Under the pieces are notes generated by a model. The model saw nothing but the letters and a program-made list of their open reading frames with translations. It searched no databases and was not told where the DNA came from. A DNA stretch of 64,000 nucleotides from Serripes groenlandicus. Lineage: Eukaryota > Mollusca > Bivalvia > Cardiida > Cardiidae. The stretch is taken from contig JASEVX010000084.1 of NCBI GenBank assembly GCA_031761405.1, positions 438,001 through 502,000 on the forward strand, written 5' to 3'. Positions within the stretch are counted from its first letter, which is position 1. Every line of letters begins with the position of its first letter. The position numbers were made by a program, and so were the translations under genes. Shown one piece after another: positions 1 to 9,600 of the stretch.

Positions 1-26
1 CACTTTCTCGCGGGACTGCTCAAATA
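1..26. mobile_element. terminal fragment of a hairpin MITE
   Basis: The first bases (CTCGCGGGACTGCTCAA) match the end of the hairpin element at 31850-32072 (CTCGCGGGATGGCTCAA) and, more loosely, the end at 29797. Only the terminus lies inside the window. Confidence 0.4.
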
Positions 27-59
27 CTGGACACCGCAGAAAGGTGAATGTTACACAGT

Positions 60-660
60 TTAATCTGTTGCACATACAAATAATCTGCAACAGATGACTT
101 TGAAAACATATAGGCGAGAAAATGGAATATCTTCATAAATGAAGTTCAATTTATTGTGTTTGCAGCAGTCAATTTGGAAATAAACAAACATCATTGAAGT
201 AAAAATCTTCTTTTCCCACAAGGTTTTTCACGCTAACTCCATAAAACACTAACATTGTCTCCATGTCCCTTTCCAAACATATTTTACTTCTTTATCACAT
301 CTATATATGTTACGATAGACTTTTCCTTAAACATTTACAACGCAGATATGATCAGATATATCATAACAATTGTAATCGCCTCGCTGGTATAGTGGCAGAG
401 CGTGGTAGTGAGGGAGGTCGTGGGTTCGATCGTGGGTTCGTGTAGTTTATACTACAGCCATATAAGGCAAAACAGTCCCGTCGTACATTTTTGCATGGTT
501 CGATTCGTACAAAGCTCAACGACATGAGTTTGAAAACATTATTGCAAAGGACGAAATTACTCATAATGTTTTCAACTCTTTTCTATACTTTCATTTATGG
601 AGATTTTCAACATTTCGGCCATGATAAATTCAAAGCCTCTGCAGATGATTAACTTGTAAA
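60..660. mobile_element. relics of the TTAA MITE with a tRNA-like insertion
   Basis: Pieces of the common MITE are recognisable: a CTGCAACAGATGACTTTG arm near 92 and GAAAACATT...GTTTTCAACTC followed by TTTATGGAGATTTTC near 530-610. Between them, about 380-440, a tRNA-like stretch shows an A-box-like TGGTATAGTGGCAGAGCG and a B-box-like GGGTTCGATC. The elements are degraded and their limits are uncertain. Confidence 0.4.
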
Positions 661-1367
661 CTGCTTGTCTCATCATCGTTGTAATTTGTCAAGATAATGC
701 ATTATCATGTCCTTACAAGTAAAGGAAGCGTAGCAAACATTGTAGACCAAGATTAGACTGAACGAATGTGAAAACTGATCTGTGTCTGACTTGTTAAAAA
801 TGTCTGTCTAGTGTTCAAGGAGTATATAACAAGGTTGCTTAAAGTCGCTAATTAAAGTGGTTTAAGTTTTCCTAAAGGAGACTTTTCAATTATAATTAGA
901 CATGCCACTTGAGTGGATTGAAAACATTTATGTTTTCTGTTCTTAATGAACATGTGCATTTGTACTGATTTACCACGGTAATATGGCATAATTTGAACCC
1001 AATCTGTCTTTTCAAATCTATTTATAAACGAAACTCATTTATGGAGATTGTTCACAAGTTTGCCTAAACTTTTCAAGTCATCTGCTGACGATTATACAGT
1101 GTATATGGTAATGAGTTAAAGGCAATCTCATTAACACCAGACATTAACTTCTCTCTTGTAGCAAACACTCGAACATATCTGATGACTGCCTGTTACAGGT
1201 CGTCTCAGACTGACCTTTGCGGCAGCCAATCAAAGTGTCGTCAAATCGTTAGGGAGCAATAGGGAAGGAAACCCCATATAAATAAACGAGATACATGTAG
1301 TGAGACGATGATGGCCGAGTAGTCCGATTATATATTAACCATTTTCATACCAGAACCGAGCGTCGGT
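661..1367. other. non-coding stretch, no feature recognised
   Basis: No long open frame, tandem repeat or family repeat was recognised here. Confidence 0.5.
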
Positions 1368-1379
1368 TGTATCATGCAA

Positions 1380-1673
1380 GTCGTCTCCCGGTAGCTCAGT
1401 CGGTAACGACACGGGCTGTCAATCCAGGAATTGTGAGTTCGAATCCCGGCTCGGCCAAAAATCTTTCCGACGTTTGATAAAAGTCATTGCGACATGCGTC
1501 ATTCGTCTTCCACCAATGGACTAAGTCTATGTGGAAAAGCAGCTAGTTGCTTTGGAAGATTGTTCTGTGGAGTAATGGTGTGAGAAAAACCTGGAAACAC
1601 ATGAGTAGGTGAACTAGCCGCCGTGATATGACTAAGAAATTGTTGAAAACGGCGTTAAACCCCAATCAATCAA
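1380..1673 (+). mobile_element. tRNA-derived SINE, family 1, with target-site duplication
   Basis: The head carries pol III promoter boxes (A box GGTAGCTCAGTCGGTAACG, B box GAGTTCGAATCCC). The body includes GCGTCATTCGTCTTCCACCA and GTGGAAAAGCAGC. The tail is GGCGTTAAACCCCAATCAAT. It is flanked by a 12-bp duplication TGTATCATGCAA at 1368-1379 and 1674-1685, so it inserted by target-primed reverse transcription. A tRNA gene would not extend 200 bp beyond the B box in the same way at several loci. Confidence 0.92.
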
Positions 1674-1912
1674 TGTATCATGCAATTTGATTGGACAAAA
1701 AAACAAGCACCTGTTTATTTAAATGTTTAGGGTTAATTCGAGACGACCTTGTATGCGTCGTCGTCAGATCCAATAAAGTATTTTTGTATGTTGAATGAGA
1801 TTGGGTTAAAGGTGTTCGATCCCTGGCCGGGTCATACCAAAGATGATGTAGATGACATTAACTACAAGAAATTAATCATTTAGTCTCATGGTCAGTCAAA
1901 ATATTCTGAGGT

Positions 1913-2818
1913 TTAACCCTTCCCACATACTTACCGCCAACAAACTACAGTTCACTGCCAAATAACCGCTATAAAAGGATACAGTATTAACCCTTTCCCA
2001 AATACTTATCGCTAACAAACATCAACTCACTGCCAAATAATCGCTAGAAGAAGATACAGAATTAACCCTTTCCTACATACTTACCGCCGACAAACTACAA
2101 CTCATTGCTAAATAACCGCTATAAGAGGATACAGCATTAACCCTTTCCTACATACTTACCGCCGACAAACTACAACTCATTGCTAAATAACCGCTATAAG
2201 AGGATACAGCATTAACCCTTTCCTACATATTTACCGCCAACAAGCTACAACTCAGTGCCAAATAACCGCTATAAGAAGATACAGCATTAACACTTTCCCA
2301 CATACTTACTGCTAACAAACTACAACTCACTGCCAAATAACTGCTATAAGAGGATACAGCATTAACCCTTTCCTACATACTTACCGCCGACAAACTACAA
2401 CTCACTGCCAAATAACCGCTATAAGAGGATACAGCATTAACCCTTTCCCACATACTTATCGCCAACAAACTACAACTCGCTGCCAAATAACCGCTATAAG
2501 AGGATACAGCATTAACCCTTTCCCACATACTTATCTCTAACAAACTACAACTCACTGCCAAATAACCGCTATAAGAGGATAGAGCATTAACCCTTTCCCA
2601 CATACTTACCGCTAACAAACTACAACTCACTGCCAAATAACCGCTATAAGAGGATACAGCATTAACCCTTTCCAACATACTTACCGCTAACAAACTACAA
2701 CTCACTGCCAAATAACCGCTATAAGAGGATACAGCATTAACCCTTTCCCACATACTTACCTCTAACAAACTACAACTCACTGCCAAATAATCGCTTTAAG
2801 AGGATACAGCATGAACCC
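1913..2818. repeat. 75-bp tandem array, about 12 copies
   Basis: A 75-bp unit (ATAAGAGGATACAGCATTAA, then CCCTTTCCCACATACTTACC, then GCTAACAAACTACAACTCAC, then TGCCAAATAACCGCT) repeats with few differences. Each unit contains TTAACCCTTTCCCACATAC, which resembles the terminus of the TTAA MITE found elsewhere in the window. Because 75 is a multiple of three, the minus strand stays open for 137 codons as a 25-residue repeat; this looks like a by-product, not a gene. Confidence 0.95.
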
Positions 2819-2819
2819 T

Positions 2820-3555
2820 TTCACCGCTTCATTAAACGATAAGTTGATATCTAATTTTTATCAAGATGAAACGATCAATATAGTCCGAATTTAGACTGAA
2901 TGCTAGTCCAGGTTTATCTTTGTCTCCAGTTTCATTATATGTTGTTCAATGCCACACATATCCATATAGGTGAACCGTGATTAAAGTCAGATAAGGGTCT
3001 ATTTAGATGAACCGTGTCAAGTTTGGAAGACCGTTCTCCGTTTTAAATAACATAACAAAATCGTGCGCGCCTGACAACATTGTGGATTCATACAAACCGG
3101 TAAAAGTATAAACATATTACCAATTACAATTATTTCTTGTGTGCGGCCAGTGAGTGACTGCGAATAAACATCTTTACAGAACCCCTTTAAACTCTTATAT
3201 AAGCATGTACCTTTCTGACCTGGCGCGTAAACTGTTGACGTAGTTCAATTGAAGTACATAGAGAAGCGCCAGCAACATTATGTCCCTGTGAATTACCGGC
3301 TCGTTATCACTAGAACACCAACGGTCGTGAAATAAGTGTTTATAAACCTAGATTCTAGAACCTCTGGAGGAACCGTACGCGTGCACAGACGCGCCTGGAA
3401 AGTCACTGTTACTAACTAGTTTGTATGTCGCGGATCAAATCATATATTGATATATAGTGTATGCTTGTACTGTTCATTCTGAAAGTTTTACATTGTAAAC
3501 AAGAAGCTACAAACGTAATATTTATAAATCAGATTCAAAGAATCCGCGTTTCTAA
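2820..3555. other. upstream region of the fibrinogen-domain gene
   Basis: No other gene is seen. TATA-like stretches occur at about 3447-3460 and 3519-3529 (ATATTTATAAAT). The second is only about 30 bp before the ATG at 3556, so transcription would have to start almost at the start codon if it were used; the first fits a normal 5' UTR better. No promoter can be claimed from sequence alone. Confidence 0.3.
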
Positions 3556-4668
3556 ATGGCTAAATTAGAGTTTATGCTGATGTTCATTTGTTTGACGTCT
3601 ATGGAAGTGAACATTGACAGTGCAGGCAGCAATGACAAAAGGATAGAACGACTTGAATATCAGTTGTTCAATATAGAAGAAAAAATAGATGAAGAAGCAC
3701 GGATCAGACGCTACGACATCAGAGACATCATGGATAAGCTGTCTTTGATTCCAACTTTACTCAGGGCTTTTAAAACAGAAAAGAAGCTGTCTAGAAGAAC
3801 GAGACGACATATTGATGGTTTGAAAACGGATTTGGGAAACATGACCAATTTGATTTCTGAATTAATGGAAAATACATCAGATGTCAATTCAAAGGTGGAT
3901 GGTGTAATTCACGATTTGAATGAAATATCAGAAGCTATTCAAAACATGAATGGCACAATTAAAGCCAATGCAATGCCAACTCTTGATAAGTTAGCGGCTC
4001 AGGATGATACCGTCAATGAGATACGATATGGAAATAAAAAGTTTGCGTCATGTTTCGAATTGTTGAAGGGCGGATACACAGATAACAGTCTTTACGATAT
4101 ATACCCAAACGGGAGAATAACACCCATTAAAGTTTACTGTGATCAGGCCACAGATGGCGGAGGTTGGATCGTCTTTCAACGTCGTGAAGATGGCTCGGAA
4201 AACTTCTACCGTACATGGATTGACTATGAAAATGGCTTTGGAAACCCAGCATCTGAGTTCTGGCTGGGCAATGAGTATCTTCATCTTCTAACAACCCCAT
4301 GTTGTCCAGAACTTCGCATCGATATGGAAGACTTTGAAAACCACAAGCGGTACGCTAAATATGGTAAATTCGGTATTGGTACTAAAGCTACAAACTATGT
4401 TTTAACTATCGACGAATACACCGGAGATGCAGGCGACAGCTTAAGTTACCATAATGGCTCTGCGTTTTCGACACACGACAACGATAATGACAAAATTAAT
4501 GTAAACTGTGCAAGCTGGTATAAAGGTGCTTGGTGGTACAAAGCATGTGCTAACTCTAACTTAAATGGTCGTTATAATAGTGGGGCCGATGACCGTACGG
4601 GTGTCCGCTGGGACAAATGGAAGGGACGTTACTACTCACTCAAATTCACTGAAATGAAGCTACGTTAA
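3556..4668 (+). CDS. secreted fibrinogen-related domain protein with coiled coil
   Basis: This 370-residue protein is probably a secreted lectin-like recognition molecule of the ficolin/FREP type; the ligand cannot be told. Residues 1-22 form a signal peptide. Residues 25-160 are charged and helical with heptad-like spacing (ERLEYQLFNIEEKID), suggesting a trimerising coiled coil, and include N-glycosylation sites at NMT 95, NTS 106 and NGT 132. Residues 162-370 are the fibrinogen C-terminal domain: FASCFELLKGG, CDQATDGGGWIVFQRREDGS, FWLGNEYLHLL, an acidic DNDND calcium-type loop at 308-312, CASWYKGAWWYKAC with the C318-C331 pair, and the ending KFTEMKLR. C166-C195 would be the other conserved disulfide. 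It is one uninterrupted exon. The start gives the only frame-consistent signal peptide. The 3' end is repeated downstream (4647-5076). No collagen repeats or immunoglobulin domains are present, so ficolin proper and classical snail FREPs are excluded. Confidence 0.93.
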   Translation: MAKLEFMLMFICLTSMEVNIDSAGSNDKRIERLEYQLFNIEEKIDEEARIRRYDIRDIMDKLSLIPTLLRAFKTEKKLSRRTRRHIDGLKTDLGNMTNLISELMENTSDVNSKVDGVIHDLNEISEAIQNMNGTIKANAMPTLDKLAAQDDTVNEIRYGNKKFASCFELLKGGYTDNSLYDIYPNGRITPIKVYCDQATDGGGWIVFQRREDGSENFYRTWIDYENGFGNPASEFWLGNEYLHLLTTPCCPELRIDMEDFENHKRYAKYGKFGIGTKATNYVLTIDEYTGDAGDSLSYHNGSAFSTHDNDNDKINVNCASWYKGAWWYKACANSNLNGRYNSGADDRTGVRWDKWKGRYYSLKFTEMKLR

Positions 4669-5076
4669 TGTTGATGTCCGGTGTTTAGTTCCACAGTAGC
4701 TGAAGGTTAACGAATCACCTGTAGGCTCTGCCAATACAAATGACTATATATACACTGAAATGAAGCTACGTTAAAACAGATGTCCGGTGTTTAGTTCCAC
4801 AGTAGCTGAAGGTTAACGAATCACCTGCAGGCTCTGCCAATACAAATGACTATATATACACTGAAATGAAGCTACGTTAAAACAGATGTCCGGTGTTTAG
4901 TTCCACAGTAGCTGAAGGTTAACGAATCACCTGCAGGCTCTGCCAATACAAATGACTAAATATACACTGAAATGAAGCTACGTTAATGTTGATGTCCGAT
5001 GTTTAGTTCCACAGTAGCTGAAGGTTAACGAATCACCTGCAGGTTCTAACAATACAAATGACTATACATACACTGA
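4647..5076 (+). repeat. 106-bp tandem repeat made of the gene's own 3' end
   Basis: CACTGAAATGAAGCTACG recurs at 4647, 4753, 4859 and 4965, exactly 106 bp apart, and CACTGA again at 5071. Each unit carries the last codons (TEMKLR), the stop codon and about 85 bp of 3' flank. The first unit is the true end of the fibrinogen-domain gene; the other three cannot be translated from it because the first stop comes earlier. Confidence 0.95.
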
Positions 5077-5222
5077 CTCGTTTAAATGTAAATACAAACT
5101 GTTTGGACAAACACCGAGAAGGTGTAAGAAAGATACGAAAATAGTGCTGTTTTAATTTTTAATCATATATAAACGAAGCATGTTACAGATAAGTATAAGC
5201 TGTTTTAACATTAAAATTGTTC

Positions 5223-5432
5223 TTAACCCTTTCTCACATATAGACGCGTTCGGACGCCTCTGCAGCAGACGACTTTATTGAAAACATAGTGACAAAAGAA
5301 GAAATTGCTCAAAACGAGCAATTTCTCCTTTTGCCACAATATTTTCCACTTTTAATCATAGAAAATCTTTGTTTTGACAAAATATGTCCAAAGTCGTCTG
5401 CGGCAGAATTGTCGTATGAGGGAAAAGGTTAA
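5223..5432 (+). mobile_element. TTAA MITE, near full length
   Basis: Runs from TTAACCCTTTCTCACATATA to GTATGAGGGAAAAGGTTAA. It has the central hairpin GAAATTGCTC/GAGCAATTTC near 5311 and the CTGCAGCAGACGAC and GTCGTCTGC arms. 'Plus' is defined here as the orientation in which GACGC..CTCTGCAGCAGACG comes first. Confidence 0.92.
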
Positions 5433-5580
5433 TCAAAAGTGTAGATGAGCTCGTAAAATAATGTGTCATTTTCAACCGTCAAGTTTATTAATTCAATACC
5501 ATAGCCGAGGTCCTAATTTGTAACTAACAGATACAATACCTAGCCTTAACCCGAAAAATGTAAAATGTTAAACAAACATT

Positions 5581-5871
5581 AAACTATGTTTTTGGAATGT
5601 CGAAGATTTAAACACATTTGATAATGATAGTTATTTTAAGACTTTATGCTATGAATATGATATTATTGGACTGCATGAAACATGGGCAGTTAAACGAAAC
5701 CAATTTTCACATTTCTTACAAAGCTATTCATCATTTGACTGTGTCAGACCGAAAAAGAAATTAGCAATAAGAGGTTCAGGTCGCGTAACTGTATTTGTAA
5801 AGGGTTTCTTAATTAATGAAAAGTATGTACACCGTATATTATTTGATGCCAACGATTGTATAGTATTGTAG
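5581..5871 (+). pseudogene. LINE endonuclease-domain fragment
   Basis: An open frame without a start codon reads KLCFWNVEDL, then YDIIGLHETWAVK, then GSGRVTVFVKG, and stops at 5869. These match the N-terminal motifs of APE-type endonucleases of non-LTR retrotransposons (WNV near the start, the catalytic ETW, and the G-x-x-VFVK strand). The rest of the domain and any reverse transcriptase are absent. An A-run (5882-5897) follows. It is a dead, truncated copy, not the same element as the LINE at 34-37 kb. Confidence 0.7.
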
Positions 5872-5898
5872 TTTAGTTATCAAAAAAAAAAAAAAAAT

Positions 5899-6097
5899 AT
5901 ATTGATGATTTCATACTTATATTTGTTTATGTTCATCACCAGAGTATTCTCCCGTGTATGAAGCCTTTGAAATTGACAATGACAATGACGAATATTGATG
6001 ATTTTATACTCATATTTATTTATGTTTCACCAGAGTATTCTCCCGTGTATGGAGCCTTTGAAATTGACAATGACAACAATGACAATGACAAATATTG
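5899..6097. repeat. two-copy tandem duplication, 93-100 bp
   Basis: ATATTGATGATTT...AGAGTATTCTCCCGTGTATG...GAAATTGACAATGACAATGA occurs twice in tandem, followed by a third start (ATATTG) at 6092. The second copy has an extra ACAATG unit. Confidence 0.85.
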
Positions 6098-6234
6098 TGT
6101 GGAAAGTAATTAGGCCACCGGCCCATATTACAAAGCATTCTCTTTAACAAATAGTATAGAATTGAGAATGATGTCCTTATCATGTTTTCAATAACATATA
6201 GATGAAAGACGAAAGGTTTTTTTATTACATCAGG

Positions 6235-6535
6235 GCCGAGCCCCAGTAGCTCAGTCGGTAGCGACGCGGGCTGTCAATCCAGGGGTTGTGCGTTCGAATC
6301 CCGGCTCGGCCAACTTTCTTTCCGAGGATTGACAAAAGTCAATACGACATGCGTCATTCGTCTTCCACCAATGGGCTACGTCGATGTGGAAAAGCAGCCA
6401 GTTGCTTTGGAAGAGTGTATTGTGGAGTTCTGGCGTGAGAAAACCAGGAAATGCATGAGTAGGTGAACTGGCCGCCGTGATATAACTGAGAAATTGTTAA
6501 AAACGGCGTTAAACCCCAATCACTCAATCAATCAA
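6235..6535 (+). mobile_element. tRNA-derived SINE, family 1, with target-site duplication
   Basis: Same family as 1380-1673: A box AGTAGCTCAGTCGGTAGCG, B box GTTCGAATCCC, body GCGTCATTCGTCTTCCACCA, tail GGCGTTAAACCCCAATCACT. The 14-bp duplication TTTATTACATCAGG is seen at 6221-6234 and 6536-6549. Confidence 0.95.
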
Positions 6536-6639
6536 TTTATTACATCAGGATTGTCGTTTTGAAGCAACGTATAAAAATCATCACTGTTGGTGTCTGCATA
6601 CCAATCAAATAAAAATACTTTTCATAATGTATGTGCGTG

Positions 6640-9600
6640 AAGTTAGCCGGAGTAGCCGGAACAGCCGGAATTCCGGCTACTACGGTTGTATCAACCCTCC
6701 GGAACAGCCAAAACTCCGACTACTCTGACTGTATTAATCAGCCCGAACAGGTAAAACTCCGACTACTCTGACTGTATCAATCAGCCCGAACAGGTAGAAC
6801 TACGGCTACTCTGACAGTATCAATCAGCCCGAACAAGCTGAACTCCGGCTACTCTGACTGTATCAATCAGCCCGAACAAGCTGAACTCCGGCTACTCTGA
6901 CTTTATCAATCAGCCCGAACAAGCTGAACTCCGGCTACTCTGACTTTATCAATCAGCCCGAACAAGCTGAACTCCGGCTACCCTGACTGTATCAATCAGC
7001 CCGAACAGGCGGAACTCCGGCTACTCCAACTGTATTTATCAGCCCGAACAGGCGGACCTCCGGCTACTCTGACTGTATTAATCAGCCCGAAAAAGCTGAA
7101 CTCCGGCTACTCCGACTGTATTAATTAGCCCGAACAGGCGGCACTCCAGCTACTCTGACTGTATAAATCAGCCGGAAGAGATGGAACTCCAGCTACACTG
7201 ACTGTATTAATCAGGCCGAACAGGTGGAACTCCAGCTACTCTGACTACATTAACCAGTCCGAACAGGTGGAACTCCGGCTACTCTGACTGAATTAATCAG
7301 CCCGAACAGGTGGAACTCCGGCTACTCTGGCTGTATTAATCAGCCCGAGCAGGTGGAACTATGGCTACTCTCACTGTATTAATCATCCCAAACAGACAGA
7401 ACTCTGGCTACTCTGACTGTATTAATCAGCCCGAACAGACAGAACTCCGGCTACTCTGACTGCATTAATCAGCCCGAACAGACAGAACTCTGGCTACTCT
7501 TACTGTATTAATCAGCCTAAACAGACAGAACTCCGGCTACTCTTACTGCTTTAATCAGCCCGAACAGACAGAACTCTGGCTACTCTTACTGCATTAATCA
7601 GCCCGAACAGACAGAACTCTGGCTACTCTTACTGCATTAATCAGCCCGAACAGACAGAACTATGGCTACTCTTACTGCATTAATCAGCCCAAACAGACAG
7701 AACTCTGGCTACTCTTACTGCATTAATCAGTCAGAACAGGCAGAACTCCGGCTACTCTTACTGTATTAATCAGCCCGAACAGACAGAACTCCGGCTACTC
7801 TGACTGCATTAATCAACCCGAACAGACAGAACTCTGGCTACTCTTACTGTATTAATTAGCCCAAACAGACAGAACTCCGGCTACTCTTACTGCATTAATC
7901 AGCCCAAACAGACAGAACTCTGGCTACTCTTACTGCATTAATCAGTCTGAACAGACAGAACTCCGGCTACTCTTACTGTATTAATCAGTCCAAACAGCCG
8001 GAACTCCGGCTACTCTTACTGTATTAATCAGCCCAAACAGACAGAACTCTGGCTACTCTTACTGCATTAATCAGTCAGAACAGACAGAACTCCGGCTACT
8101 CTTACTGTATTAATCAGCCCAAACAGACAGAACTCCGGCTACTCTGACTGTATTAATCAGCCCGAACAGACATAACTCTGGCTACTCTTACTGTATTAAT
8201 CAGCCGGAATAGACAGAACTCCGGCTACTCTTACTGTATTAATCAGCCCAAACAGACAGAACTCCGGCTACTCTGACTGTATTAATCAGCCCGAACAGGC
8301 AGAACTCTGGCTACTCTTACTGTATTAATCAGCCCAAACAGACAGAACTATGGCTACTCTTACTGCATTAATCAGTCAGAACAGGCAGAACTCCGGCTAC
8401 GCTTACTGTATTAATCAGCCGGAACAGACAGAACTCCGGCTACTCTGACTGTATTAATCAGTCCAAACAGACAGAACTCTGGCTACTCTTACTGCATTAA
8501 TCAGTCTGAACAGGCAGAACTATGGCTACTCTTACTGCATTAATCAGTCAGAACAGGCAGAACTCCGGCTACTCTTACTGTATTAATCAGTCCAAACAGA
8601 CAGAACTCCGGCTACTCTGACTGCATTATTCAACCCGAACAGGCAGAACTATGGCTACTCTGACTGCATTAATCAACCCGAACAGGCAGAACTCCGGCTA
8701 CTCTGACTGCATTATTCAACCCGAACAGACAGAACTCTGGCTACTCTAACTGCATTAATCAGTCAGAACAGGCAGAACTCCGGCTACTCTTACTGTATTA
8801 ATCAGCCCGAACAGACAGAACTCCGGCTACTCTGACTGCATTATTCAACCCGAACAGACAGAACTCTGGCTACTCTTACTGTATTAATTAGCCCAAACAG
8901 ACAGAACTCTGGCTACTCTTACTGCATTAATCACCCCGAACAGACAAAACTCTGGCTGCTCTTATTGTATTAATCACCCCAAACAGACAGAACTCTGGCT
9001 ACTCTGACTGTATTAATCAGCCCAAACAGACAGAACTCTGGCTACTCTGACTGAATTAATCAGTCCAAACAGACAGAACTCTGGCTTCTCGTACTGCATG
9101 AATCAGTCTGAACAGGCAGAACTATGGCTACTCTTACTGCATTAATCAGTCAGAACAGGCAGAACTCCGGCTACTCTTACTGTATTAATCAGCCGGAACA
9201 GACAGAACTCCGGCTACTCTGACTGTATTAATCAGTCCAAACAGACGGAATTATGGCTACTCTTACTGTATTAATCAGCCCAAACAGACATAACTCTGGC
9301 TACTCTTACTGTATTAATCAGCCCGAACAGGCAGAACTCTGGCTACTCTGACTGCATTAATCATCCCAAACAGGCAGAACTCTGGCTACTCTGACTGTAT
9401 TAATCAGCCGGAACTTTGGCTACTCTTACTGTATTAAACATCCGGAACTCTGGCTACTCTTACTGTATTAATCAGCCCGAACAGGCAGAACTCTGGCTAC
9501 TCTTACTGTATCAATCAGCCCGAACAGGCAGAACTCTGGCTACTCTTACTGTATTAATCAGCTGGAACTCTGGCTACTCTGACTGTATTAATCAGCCCGA

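Noticed and set aside
1380..1460. Genuine tRNA gene
   Set aside because: The pol III boxes are followed by a conserved 200-bp SINE body and a target-site duplication; the same applies at 6235, 14520, 48911, 53810 and 57109.
2373..2786. 137-codon minus-strand frame of 25-residue repeats
   Set aside because: It exists only because the 75-bp array has a period divisible by three; no start context, flanking exon or signal supports it.
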